DNA from: a virus | Length of the DNA: 21,265 nucleotides | Strand: one strand, 5' to 3' | Virus record (IMG/VR): IMGVR_UViG_3300025890_000188 | Coordinates: 1 to 21,265 of that record | Shown here: positions 1-7,801 of the stretch, in pieces | Layout: the number at the start of each line of letters is the position of its first letter | Position numbering within the stretch: the stretch's first letter is position 1 | The notes under the pieces: model-generated | Database searches by the model: none | What the model was told of the DNA's origin: nothing | The model's input: the letters and a program-made list of their open reading frames with translations, nothing else | Position numbers and translations under genes: made by a program

Positions 1-113
1 GGTGCTTGTTGTGGTGCTTGTTGTGGTTGCATGTTAGCAAAACTAACATTTTGTGGTCCAGGTAACGGTACACCAGCTGGATTTGGCTGGTTTGGGGGAT
101 TTTGATTTTCCAT
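1..113 (-). CDS. Partial leftward gene with a Pro/Gln-rich N-terminus, function unknown
   Basis: Reading the minus strand from the ATG at 113-111 gives an open frame to the window edge: 37 complete codons starting MENQNPPNQPNPAG and ending in two PQQA repeats, which come from a 12-base direct repeat at 1-24. A Shine-Dalgarno-like AGGATC lies 7 bases upstream (126-121 on the minus strand), and a T4-type late promoter motif CATAAATA lies further upstream (168-161). These signals make it a real late gene. The visible part is low-complexity, hydrophilic and without a signal peptide. I do not recognise the family; a virion or head-associated protein is possible because of the neighbours, but that is inference. 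It is the only minus-strand gene in the window. Confidence 0.7.
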   Translation of the reverse strand, partial: MENQNPPNQPNPAGVPLPGPQNVSFANMQPQQAPQQA

Positions 114-125
114 GGTTTTAGATCC

Positions 126-133
126 TATAAATA
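126..133 (+). promoter_or_regulatory. T4-type late promoter, rightward
   Basis: The sequence TATAAATA is an exact match to the T4 late promoter consensus recognised by the gp55 sigma factor. Transcription would start about six bases downstream, near 139, giving a 5' leader of about 64 bases before the tape-measure-like gene at 203. The motif partly covers the ribosome-binding site of the leftward gene. Confidence 0.8.
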
Positions 134-160
134 CATTATATAAATGTGATTGCTACAGTG

Positions 161-168
161 TATTTATG
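161..168 (-). promoter_or_regulatory. T4-type late promoter, leftward
   Basis: On the minus strand positions 168 to 161 read CATAAATA, a one-mismatch match to the T4 late consensus with the conserved ATAAATA intact. The predicted start is near 155, giving a leader of about 42 bases for the leftward gene. It faces the rightward promoter at 126-133, so the two transcripts would begin inside each other's path and share about 17 complementary bases. Confidence 0.65.
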
Positions 169-202
169 GTAAAATATACCCACATTAAGGAAAAGATATA
201 TT

Positions 203-2953
203 ATGGCTGACGGCTTAACCCCAGAACAAATATCAAGAGCGTTTCTTGATGCAATGCGAGAATACAATTCTGGCGGTAATTTACCTGGAGCAGGTGGTGC
301 TGGCGGCGGTAGATCGACTGGTCCTTCCGTAGGAACTCCAGCCGCTGATATGGGCGGCATAATCAAACAAGTCAAAGAATACACTGATAAAGTTAAAAAA
401 GGTAACGGTGCATTAGATTCGTATACCAGAATGATGCAACTTGCTGGTGGAAACTATGTTGATGTTTCACAACAATTATCTAGTTTAGATAAAGCTATTG
501 CTAAAGCCAAAGCTTCTGAAGATCTAAATACTCAAGCCACATTAGAAAATACAAGAGCAGAACTAGCACAAACAGCAGAAGTTAAAAACGTAAACGCTAT
601 GATGAAAACGTTTGCGGCAACTACTATAAAATCAATTGCCGCGGCCGCTCCAGCAGTTGGAAACTTTGTTAAAGGTTTACAAAGTGGTGCTAGTGCTAAC
701 GAACTATCATCAGGATTAATGACAGCTGGTGTTGATGTAGCCAATGGAGCCGCACAAGGACTAGCCGCAGGAATGAGTGGTGCTGGTAGTGCAATGGCAA
801 TGTTGCCTGGACCAGCGGGAATGGCAGGTAAAGCCATGGCAGTGCTTGGTCCGATTGTTGGTAACGTGGCAAGTGGTATGTCAAAACTTGCTAAAACTGG
901 TATTAGCATAATGCAAAAAGAAGTAGCACGTACCACTACCGTTTTTACTAATGCAAGTAGATCCGGAGCATTGTTTGCAGATGGTATGACAGGCATGAAA
1001 AATGCCGCTAAAGATGCAGGATTAACTACAGAACAATATAGCAAAGTATTACAAAGTAATAGTTCTGCACTTGCCGCCGCTGGTATGGGTGTAGCAGAAG
1101 GTAGTTTATTACTTGGTGCAACCCTGAAAAAGGGTGGCGGAGAAATGCGCCGAGAGCTATTGAACTTAGGTTATAATTTTGAAGAGCAAGGTGAACTAGT
1201 TGCTGAGACTATGGCAAACATGCGTCAAAGTGGTAAAGCACTTACACAAGGCGATACAGCCGCTATTGCAGACCAAACTCGAAAGTATGCCGAAAACCTT
1301 AGAATTGTTTCATCTATTACAGGTGAAGATGCTAAGAAGAAAATGGATCAAGTTAAAGCTGAAGCACAACAACTAGCCTTCCAACAACAACTTGCAGGTA
1401 TGGATGCAAAAGAGCGTGATAACATTATTCAGGCTATGTCAATGATGAGTGACCAACAACGCAAAAACTTCCAAGAAAGTTTGGTGTTTGGTCAAGTTAT
1501 TAACAAAGAAGGCGCCGCACTAGAATCAACCAGTTCATCTTATGCCGCTAGTACACAAGCGATGGTTGATGCGGCCAAAAATGGAACACTTGATGCCGCT
1601 AAAGCAAGAATAATTATTGCTGATTCAAGTGCAGGTATTAAGAAAGACCTACTAGCACAAAAAGAAATTGGCATGGCAGGTATGGCTGGTGTCTCCGGTC
1701 TTGCAGGAAGCCTTAACACGGCAATGGGCTTAGAGTTACAATATAGAAATAAATGGAATGCTGACGCTATGAAAAAAGCCGAAGACGCCGCAAAAGCTCA
1801 AAAGAAAACAGATGATGAAGTAACAACTACAGTAGTTGACAATATGAAGATCGCACAAGATCTTGCAGTAAAAACTGAAGCTGAATTATCTAAATTATTA
1901 CCACTGTTTACAGACTTCCAAAACAAAACACTTTCAATGACCAAACAATTAGTTGATGCAGTGTCAGGTGCCGCTCAAGATTCAAAAGGCAAGAATGAAG
2001 ACGGCAGTGACAAAGACTGGGTTGAAAAACAAATGAACAAAGTTGGTCTTTCAAAACAATCAGATGAAAATGCAGGTGTTGGCGGAGCTCTTAAAGGTGC
2101 CGCTACTGGTGCAATGACTGGTGCAATGGTAGGATCACTTGTTCCTGTTGTTGGTACTGCAATAGGCGCCGCAGTTGGTGGTATTATTGGAGGAGCATTA
2201 GGTTGGTTCTCCAAAGGTAGTTCTGATGGTGGTATTGTTACTGGTGCTAACGAAGGCTTCTTACACAAGTTACACGGAACTGAATTGATTGTGCCACTAG
2301 ACAACGGCAAACCCAGAGAAAGTTCTAAAGGTTACGAACATGCAATGAATATATTTGGTAAAGGCAGTAGCACAGTAGAAGAAGCTGTTGGAGCCGCTGG
2401 CAAGGTTGCTAAAAGTGCATGGGGTTGGGCTAAAAAAACATTGTTTGGCGGCGGAGACGAAGAAGAGGGTGCCGCTTCAGGTGAAAAACAAGGAGGCGCA
2501 TTATCAGCGTTAGCTAAGTTACCTGGACCAATTGGAGCAGTTGCTGATGGTGTAAAAGCTATTGGAAGTTGGTTTGGTGGTGGCAAAAAAGACGCAGAAG
2601 CAACAGCATCAAACGAAAAAGAATCATCGAGTGGAGGTTTATTTGGTGCTCTTAAGAGTATTGTTGGAATTAGAGAGAAAGACGAACCTGGAGGTATACT
2701 AGACAGTATTGTAAGTAAAGTATCTTCGGTTGTAGCGGAAGTTAAAGAAGATGTTGTTGAAGCACTAGGTGGCGGAGATGAAGTTCGTGACCCGGATCGC
2801 CAGGCCGCAATGGCAGACGATAGCCCAATGAAAGCCGTATTAGACGAACAACTACAAGTATTATACCAATTACAAATGCATCTTGCAAATATTGATGGTA
2901 CTGGCAACGAAACAGTTGCCTACCAAAGAACATTGGTAGAGAATACTTGGTAA
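203..2953 (+). CDS. Tape-measure-like large virion protein
   Basis: This 916-residue protein is rich in Ala, Gly and Lys. Visible parts are an N-terminal Gly-rich linker (about residues 25-50), helical charged stretches, a hydrophobic Ala/Gly block (about 140-240), more helical sequence to about 610, and a glycine-zipper hydrophobic segment (627-668). Then comes SDGGIVTG followed by LHGTELIVPL (674-699), and finally two Gly-rich segments with LPGPxG motifs. The GGI...G...LHGTE.VPL motif is typical of the C-terminal part of phage tail tape-measure proteins. With the glycine zipper it supports a tail-length or DNA-injection role, with the hydrophobic segments possibly entering the host membrane. 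T4's own tape measure, gp29, is shorter and lies elsewhere, so the position next to the portal gene is unlike T4. An internal virion protein is the alternative. The start follows GGAAAAGATATATT, with a modest ribosome-binding site, and lies downstream of a late promoter. Confidence 0.6.
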   Translation: MADGLTPEQISRAFLDAMREYNSGGNLPGAGGAGGGRSTGPSVGTPAADMGGIIKQVKEYTDKVKKGNGALDSYTRMMQLAGGNYVDVSQQLSSLDKAIAKAKASEDLNTQATLENTRAELAQTAEVKNVNAMMKTFAATTIKSIAAAAPAVGNFVKGLQSGASANELSSGLMTAGVDVANGAAQGLAAGMSGAGSAMAMLPGPAGMAGKAMAVLGPIVGNVASGMSKLAKTGISIMQKEVARTTTVFTNASRSGALFADGMTGMKNAAKDAGLTTEQYSKVLQSNSSALAAAGMGVAEGSLLLGATLKKGGGEMRRELLNLGYNFEEQGELVAETMANMRQSGKALTQGDTAAIADQTRKYAENLRIVSSITGEDAKKKMDQVKAEAQQLAFQQQLAGMDAKERDNIIQAMSMMSDQQRKNFQESLVFGQVINKEGAALESTSSSYAASTQAMVDAAKNGTLDAAKARIIIADSSAGIKKDLLAQKEIGMAGMAGVSGLAGSLNTAMGLELQYRNKWNADAMKKAEDAAKAQKKTDDEVTTTVVDNMKIAQDLAVKTEAELSKLLPLFTDFQNKTLSMTKQLVDAVSGAAQDSKGKNEDGSDKDWVEKQMNKVGLSKQSDENAGVGGALKGAATGAMTGAMVGSLVPVVGTAIGAAVGGIIGGALGWFSKGSSDGGIVTGANEGFLHKLHGTELIVPLDNGKPRESSKGYEHAMNIFGKGSSTVEEAVGAAGKVAKSAWGWAKKTLFGGGDEEEGAASGEKQGGALSALAKLPGPIGAVADGVKAIGSWFGGGKKDAEATASNEKESSSGGLFGALKSIVGIREKDEPGGILDSIVSKVSSVVAEVKEDVVEALGGGDEVRDPDRQAAMADDSPMKAVLDEQLQVLYQLQMHLANIDGTGNETVAYQRTLVENTW

Positions 2954-2957
2954 AAAA

Positions 2958-2965
2958 ACTAAATA
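2958..2965 (+). promoter_or_regulatory. Possible degenerate late promoter before the portal gene
   Basis: ACTAAATA matches six of eight positions of TATAAATA and sits 30 bases before the portal start, within the 42-base gap after the preceding gene. It is a weak candidate in an AT-rich gap. The portal gene could equally be read through from the promoter at 126. Confidence 0.3.
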
Positions 2966-2995
2966 TACACATATAATAAACTAGGTAGTAACAGA

Positions 2996-4729
2996 ATGAG
3001 TTGGAAAAAATATTTTAAAGCATCGAGTGTTCCAGGAGCAATGTCTGGAAACGTAAGCCCTATTTCAGGCTCGAGAAGTCAACCAGCTGATTCAGCATAC
3101 AGAAACTACCAAAGTAATTTACCAGAAATTTATGTAGGCCATCCAAACCGTATTGATCGTTATAACCAATATGAACAAATGGACCTTGACAGTGAAGTTA
3201 ATGCCGCATTAGATATTATTTCGGAATTTTGCACACAGAAAAATGAATCAAACAATACACCATTTGACTTTCACTTTAACGATAAACCAACAGACAACGA
3301 AGTTACTATTATTAACGAACAGTTGTTACAATGGGTAAACTTAAACGATCTTAATAAAAGAATGTTTAAAATTATTCGTAATACTATTAAGTATGGAGAT
3401 CAAGTATTTTTACGTGATCCAGAAACATTCAAATTATATTGGTCTGAAATGGCCAACGTTACAAAAATTATTGTTAACGAAGCTGAAGGTAAAGAACCTG
3501 AGCAGTATATTCTTAAAGATTTAAATCCTAACTTTGAAAACTTAACAGCTACAGCAGTTCATTCAAGTGATGCATACGTTAATACTCCAAACGTTGGATC
3601 TGGAAATCAAAGTAGTAGTACTGCTTATATGCAAAATACAAATGCAGGAGTTTCCGGCGGGCGGTTTAGTGCAAGCCAAAGCGAAAGTGTAATTGATGCA
3701 GAACACGTTGTTCACCTAAGTTTAACAGAAGGGCTTGATATGTTTTGGCCTTTTGGTAACAGTGTTCTTGAAACAGTGTTTAAAGTTTTCAAACAAAAAG
3801 AATTACTTGAAGATGCTATTATTATTTACAGAGTGCAACGAGCACCAGAGCGTAGAATTTTCAAAATTGATGTAGGTAATATGCCTACACACATGGCAAT
3901 GGCTTTTGTTGAACGTGTTAAAAACGAAATACACCAGCGTAGAATTCCAACTCAATCTGGTGGCGGTGTTAATATGATGGATGCTACATATAATCCATTA
4001 AGCACAAACGAAGATTTCTTTTTTCCAACTACAGCAGACGGCCGCGGTTCAAACGTTGAAACATTACCAGGCGGAACTAATTTAGGAGAAATAACAGATT
4101 TAAGATTCTTCTCAAATAAATTGTTCCGTGGATTACGTATTCCGAGTAGTTACTTGCCAACTGGCATGGACGACGGAACACAAAGTTATACAGACGGGCG
4201 TGTTGGTACAGCGTTAATTCAAGAATGGAGATTCAATCAATATTGTAAAAGATTACAAGCAATGATTGTTGATAAACTTAACACCGAGTTTAAAATGTTC
4301 TTGCGTTGGAGAGGTTTTAATATTGACAATCAACTGTTTGATTTAATATTTGAAGAACCACAAAACTTTGCTCAGTATAGACAAGCAGACATTGATAGTG
4401 CTCGTATTGCAACGTTTACACAATTAGAGGCTTTTCCTTATATGAGTAAGCGTTTTTTAATGCAACGTTACTTAGGTATGAGCGAAGCTGAATTAGCTGA
4501 AAATGAAATAATGTGGAATGAAGAGCAAGGCAAAGCAGATACATCAATGACAGGAGATCCGAGTTTACGTAATGTTGGTATTACTCCTGGTGGTATTGAA
4601 GGAGATTTAACTGATACTGAAGTCCCAGATGAAGAAGGTGGCGAAGAAGGTGCAGTTGATGATGCAGGAGCCGCTGAGACACCAGTTCCAGATGCTCCAA
4701 CAGTAGATGCCGCTGGAAATCCTCTATAA
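2996..4729 (+). CDS. 20: Portal vertex protein (gp20)
   Basis: This 577-residue protein is recognised as the T4-family head portal from its order in the head cluster and from family-typical stretches. These include YVGHPNRIDRYNQYEQMDLDSEVNAALDIISEF near the N-terminus, RVQRAPERRIFKIDVGN, and the later regions SSYLPTGMDDGTQSYTDGRVG and FKMFLRWRGF. Twelve copies would form the ring at the packaging vertex that starts prohead assembly, holds the terminase and later joins the neck. It is somewhat longer than T4 gp20 (524 residues). The extra length includes a Ser/Asn/Gly-rich insert around residues 180-230 and a C-terminal acidic tail rich in Glu, Asp, Ala and Pro. The start at MSWKKYFK has only a weak AGGT upstream. 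No broken motif was seen. Confidence 0.93.
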   Translation: MSWKKYFKASSVPGAMSGNVSPISGSRSQPADSAYRNYQSNLPEIYVGHPNRIDRYNQYEQMDLDSEVNAALDIISEFCTQKNESNNTPFDFHFNDKPTDNEVTIINEQLLQWVNLNDLNKRMFKIIRNTIKYGDQVFLRDPETFKLYWSEMANVTKIIVNEAEGKEPEQYILKDLNPNFENLTATAVHSSDAYVNTPNVGSGNQSSSTAYMQNTNAGVSGGRFSASQSESVIDAEHVVHLSLTEGLDMFWPFGNSVLETVFKVFKQKELLEDAIIIYRVQRAPERRIFKIDVGNMPTHMAMAFVERVKNEIHQRRIPTQSGGGVNMMDATYNPLSTNEDFFFPTTADGRGSNVETLPGGTNLGEITDLRFFSNKLFRGLRIPSSYLPTGMDDGTQSYTDGRVGTALIQEWRFNQYCKRLQAMIVDKLNTEFKMFLRWRGFNIDNQLFDLIFEEPQNFAQYRQADIDSARIATFTQLEAFPYMSKRFLMQRYLGMSEAELAENEIMWNEEQGKADTSMTGDPSLRNVGITPGGIEGDLTDTEVPDEEGGEEGAVDDAGAAETPVPDAPTVDAAGNPL

Positions 4730-4742
4730 GGTAAATAGTTTT

Positions 4743-4976
4743 ATGTTATTAACTGAATTCTTTAAATCAGCGGATACACCGCACTATGTTGAAAAAGACG
4801 ATGAAAGCATTATTCGTACAAATGATACACGAAAAGTTCGCTTGACTCTGTTACATCTAAATCGTTTGCGTAGTGCAAATGATGTGCGTAAGTACGAAGA
4901 TGAACAAAAAACTCAATCTTTAAAGGATCAATATGCTAAACCAGCAGATGACGAGGCTGGTGGATTAGACGTATAA
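4743..4976 (+). CDS. Small conserved head-cluster protein, possible prohead core component
   Basis: I choose the ATG at 4743 (77 residues, MLLTEFFKSAD...) rather than the in-frame ATG at 4707, which lies inside the end of the portal gene and would add 12 unlikely residues. The protein is hydrophilic: a central basic helix (VRLTLLHLNRLRSANDVRKY) followed by an acidic tail ending in GGLDV. It starts 13 bases after the portal stop and ends just before a terminator, so it is the last gene of the portal transcript. T4 has small prohead core proteins (gp67, gp68) in this interval, which makes a core role plausible. I see no sequence signature that proves it. Confidence 0.75.
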   Translation: MLLTEFFKSADTPHYVEKDDESIIRTNDTRKVRLTLLHLNRLRSANDVRKYEDEQKTQSLKDQYAKPADDEAGGLDV

Positions 4977-5010
4977 CATATCCTCCAACTTAAGAACATT
5001 TTGTCTATAA

Positions 5011-5050
5011 AAAAGCAGTAATCCATAAAATTACTGCTTTTTTTTCTTTT
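5011..5050 (+). terminator. Strong intrinsic terminator after the portal operon
   Basis: A perfect 12-bp stem (5011-5022 paired with 5030-5041) with a 7-base loop runs directly into a T-rich tract (5038-5050 with one C). This is a textbook Rho-independent terminator. The A-rich 5' side also gives a weaker T tract on the other strand. It separates the portal transcript from the core-protease-scaffold-capsid transcript. Confidence 0.9.
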
Positions 5051-5103
5051 TGACTCAAAAACACCGTAAAAGTACCTGTATTATATATAAAGTATGCAGT
5101 TAT

Positions 5104-5111
5104 AGTAAATA
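5104..5111 (+). promoter_or_regulatory. Possible late promoter for the prohead core-protease-scaffold-capsid operon
   Basis: A promoter is expected here because a strong terminator lies just upstream and four head genes follow. AGTAAATA at 5104-5111 keeps TAAATA of the late consensus, with two mismatches at its first two positions. TATATAAA at 5084-5091 is another weak candidate. Neither is an exact consensus, so the precise site is uncertain. Confidence 0.35.
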
Positions 5112-5162
5112 CATTACAAAGGTATTATATGCAAAGCCTTAATTATCACGAGAGGAGTTCCT

Positions 5163-6011
5163 ATGAACAAGTACGAAAAGTTAATCGATCTTATCATTAG
5201 CGAAGACGAAGAAAAAGCAAAAGGTCTTTTTCACGAGATTGTTGTAGAGAAAAGTAAAACAATCTATGAGTCATTAATGGATGATGAAATCGCAGAAGAG
5301 ATTACAGATGACAAAGTTGGTGATCTTGCACAGGACGTTGAAGCCGATGAAGAAGGTGTAAACGAAGAAGACGATGAAATGGAAATGGAATTAGATGCTG
5401 AAGCTGGCGATGACGGCGAAATGGGCATTGATGACATGGATATTGATGACGGTGCTGAAGAAGGTGGCGACGAAGCGCCAGCTACTAAAGGCGACGTAAT
5501 GGATCTAGAAAGTGCAATTGATGAACTCAGAGTTGAGTTTGACAAAATCATGGACACAGTAGACGCAGATGGCGATGGCGACCACGATATGGAAGACCAT
5601 GAAGACGCTGGTGAAGAAGCTGAAGTTGATGATGAAGAAACAGAAGAGAGTGTACAATTTGAATCTGCTGATGAAGAAGCTGAAGACGACGAAGAAGTTG
5701 CTGAAGCTGAAGAAGTAGATGAAGCTGAAGAAGTCATTGAAGAAGACGACGGACAAGAAGATTTAGACAGACTACGCGAATATGTTGAAAAAGTTGCCGG
5801 TGTTCCAAACACAGGCGGCGCAGACAACAATAGTTCTGTTGTAGCTGGCAAAAACGACATGGGCGGCGAAGCTGGAAACATTGCACAAGGTGGCGATGAA
5901 AAAGGCGGCAAAGTTGCATCACCTAAAGTTGATTCCGATGGTAATGTAAACGTTCCTGGTGGTAAAGCAAGTAAGTTGGCACCGGCTCCTAAGCCTAAGT
6001 CAGCAGAATAA
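5163..6011 (+). CDS. Very acidic prohead core protein (gp67-like) with an EF-hand-like loop
   Basis: This 282-residue protein starts with a short helical segment (MNKYEKLIDLIISEDEEKAK, about residues 1-40) that resembles the start of T4 gp67 in pattern. A long Asp/Glu-rich region (about 40-205) follows, then a Gly/Asn/Lys-rich tail ending in APKPKSAE. T4 gp67 is a small, acidic prohead core protein that gp21 cuts into internal peptides, and it sits in the same place between portal and protease. This protein is over three times longer, so the match is by position, N-terminus and composition only. Residues 134-145 read DADGDGDHDMED, which fits the spacing of a calcium-binding EF-hand loop. The start has a strong AGGAG at 5153-5157, five bases upstream. 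The gene lies 12 bases before the protease gene. Confidence 0.6.
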   Translation: MNKYEKLIDLIISEDEEKAKGLFHEIVVEKSKTIYESLMDDEIAEEITDDKVGDLAQDVEADEEGVNEEDDEMEMELDAEAGDDGEMGIDDMDIDDGAEEGGDEAPATKGDVMDLESAIDELRVEFDKIMDTVDADGDGDHDMEDHEDAGEEAEVDDEETEESVQFESADEEAEDDEEVAEAEEVDEAEEVIEEDDGQEDLDRLREYVEKVAGVPNTGGADNNSSVVAGKNDMGGEAGNIAQGGDEKGGKVASPKVDSDGNVNVPGGKASKLAPAPKPKSAE

Positions 6012-6023
6012 TAGGGCTTAATA

Positions 6024-6659
6024 ATGGCTTTGTATCTTAGAGAAACTCTTACTTCTAACCAAGCTCAACTCGTAACGGAATCTGAGGACGGCAAGGACGG
6101 AAGTAAGAATCTTTATATGAAAGGTATTTTCATTGAGGGTGGTGTTAAGAATGCCAACCAACGTGTATATCCTGTTAACGAAATCGAAAAAGCCGTAACA
6201 GCTATTACTGAACAAATCAAAAGTGGATACAGTGTTCTAGGTGAAGTAGATCACCCAGATGATTTGAAAATAAACTTAGACCGAGTTTCGCACATGATCA
6301 CAGATATGTGGATGGACGGACCGTGCGGTTATGGAAAACTAAAAGTCTTACCAACACCAATGGGTAAGATGGTTCAGAGTATGTCTGATGCAGGTGTTAT
6401 GCTAGGTGTTAGCTCACGTGGATCAGGAGACGTAAATGAGGCGTCAGGACATGTCAGCAATTTTGATATTATTACTGTTGACATTGTAGCACAACCCAGT
6501 GCTCCACATGCATATCCTAAAGCAATCTATGAAAGTTTGCTTAATATGACTGGTGGCCATAAAGCTCTTGGGATAGCAGAAGAAGCTGTCCACGATCAAA
6601 GAGTACAAAAGTACTTGAAAGAGACGGTAACACGTCTAATCAAAGAACTGAAATTATAG
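6024..6659 (+). CDS. 21: Prohead maturation protease (gp21)
   Basis: This 211-residue protein is the T4-type prohead core serine protease. It digests the scaffold and trims capsid proteins after (Leu/Ile)-x-Glu sites before DNA packaging. Visible family features are NANQRVYP (about residues 43-50), the histidine motif GEVDHPDD with H77, the serine motif GVSSRG with S130/S131, and the following segment ITVDIVAQPSAPHAYP. The length matches the family (T4 gp21 is 212 residues). A C-terminal charged helix (about 190-211) may be removed on activation. It starts 12 bases after the core-protein stop, with AGGG upstream, and is followed 11 bases later by the scaffold gene, the usual order. Confidence 0.93.
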   Translation: MALYLRETLTSNQAQLVTESEDGKDGSKNLYMKGIFIEGGVKNANQRVYPVNEIEKAVTAITEQIKSGYSVLGEVDHPDDLKINLDRVSHMITDMWMDGPCGYGKLKVLPTPMGKMVQSMSDAGVMLGVSSRGSGDVNEASGHVSNFDIITVDIVAQPSAPHAYPKAIYESLLNMTGGHKALGIAEEAVHDQRVQKYLKETVTRLIKELKL

Positions 6660-6670
6660 GAGAAAAATCT

Positions 6671-7774
6671 ATGTTTGATGCTTTAAAACCATTGTTAGAA
6701 AGTGGCATCGTAAATGAAGAAACTCGTGTAGCGATTGCAGAAGCTTGGGAAACTAAGTTATCTGAGGCTCGTGAAGAAATTCGTGCAGAAATGCGTGATG
6801 AGTTTTCTCAGAAGTTTGACCACGATAAAGGCGTAATGGTAGAAGCTCTAGACAAGATGGTAACCGAAAATTTAACAACAGAAATTGAAGAATTCCAAGC
6901 TGAGAAAAAGCAACTAGCAGAAGACCGTGCAAAGTTTAATGTACGTATGGTTGAAGCCAGTGAAAAGTTTGATAAGTTCATGGTCACTAAGTTGGCTGAA
7001 GAAATTAAAGAACTACGTAATGATCGCAAAACATACGAGAATAGCATTGCTAAACTTGAAAAGTTTGTTGTCAAATCTCTTGCAGAAGAAATCCAAGAAT
7101 TCGAACAAGACAAAAAAGCAGTTGTTGAGACTAAAGTACGTCTAGTAGCCGAAGCCAAAGGAAAAATGGCAGAGCTAAAAGAAGGCTTTATTAAGAAATC
7201 ATCAGCTCTTGTTAAAGAAGCAGTTACTTCAAAGCTAGAGTCGGAATTGGCTCAACTTAAAGAAGACATTACAATCGCCAGAGAAAATATGTTTGGAAGA
7301 AAAATTTATGAAGCAGTTGCAAGTGAATTTGCTGTTACTCATTTAAATGAGAACAAAGAAATCGCTAAATTGCATCAGAAAATTAAAGACTCTGAAGATA
7401 AACTTGCCGAAGCTACTAAGGCAATTGACGACGCTAATGTAATCGTTGAGACAAAATCCAAAGAGATCCGTATTATTAAAGAATCACAAGAGCGTAAGGA
7501 AACCCTTGCTTCTCTATTGAAACCTTTGAATAAGGAAAAAGCCACAGTTATGCGTGAGCTTCTCGAGTCAGTTGAGACAACTAAGTTACAATCTCAATTT
7601 GACAAATATCTATCAGCAGTATTAGGTGGTACTAATTCAACTAAGACAAAAAAAGTCGTAGTAGAATCCACTGAAGCTACTGGAAATAAGAAATCTGTAA
7701 GTCCTTCTGTAGAAGCTGATGATAGTCAAGATGCTACTGTCATTGAGTTGAAGAAACTTGCAGGGCTTAGATAA
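6671..7774 (+). CDS. 22: Prohead scaffold protein (gp22)
   Basis: This 367-residue protein is almost entirely charged and helical. From about residue 25 to 290 it is a continuous run of Glu/Lys/Ala/Leu with heptad-like spacing, which predicts long coiled coils. The opening MFDALKPLLESGIV and the position between protease and capsid identify it as the T4 gp22 main scaffold, which fills the prohead and is later degraded by gp21. Many (Leu/Ile)-x-Glu triplets are present, as expected of a gp21 substrate. The length is larger than T4 gp22 (269 residues). AGGAG lies about eight bases before the ATG. No cysteine was noted. Confidence 0.88.
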   Translation: MFDALKPLLESGIVNEETRVAIAEAWETKLSEAREEIRAEMRDEFSQKFDHDKGVMVEALDKMVTENLTTEIEEFQAEKKQLAEDRAKFNVRMVEASEKFDKFMVTKLAEEIKELRNDRKTYENSIAKLEKFVVKSLAEEIQEFEQDKKAVVETKVRLVAEAKGKMAELKEGFIKKSSALVKEAVTSKLESELAQLKEDITIARENMFGRKIYEAVASEFAVTHLNENKEIAKLHQKIKDSEDKLAEATKAIDDANVIVETKSKEIRIIKESQERKETLASLLKPLNKEKATVMRELLESVETTKLQSQFDKYLSAVLGGTNSTKTKKVVVESTEATGNKKSVSPSVEADDSQDATVIELKKLAGLR

Positions 7775-7801
7775 TAATATACCCATAGGAGATAAGGTAA
7801 A

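Noticed and set aside
2332-2907. A 191-codon minus-strand open frame
   Set aside because: It lies opposite the tape-measure-like gene, is low-complexity Ser/Pro/Ala, and has no start signals.
4707-4742. Upstream ATG for the 77-residue gene
   Set aside because: It lies within the portal coding end and adds 12 residues without family character; the ATG at 4743 avoids overlap.
5050-5084. TTGACT as a -35 box with TATTAT as a -10
   Set aside because: The spacing is about 23 bases, far above 17, and the first part overlaps the terminator T tract.
5264-5911. A 215-codon minus-strand open frame, almost all Ser
   Set aside because: It is the complement of the GAA/GAC-rich acidic core gene; a Ser-rich product is a compositional artefact.
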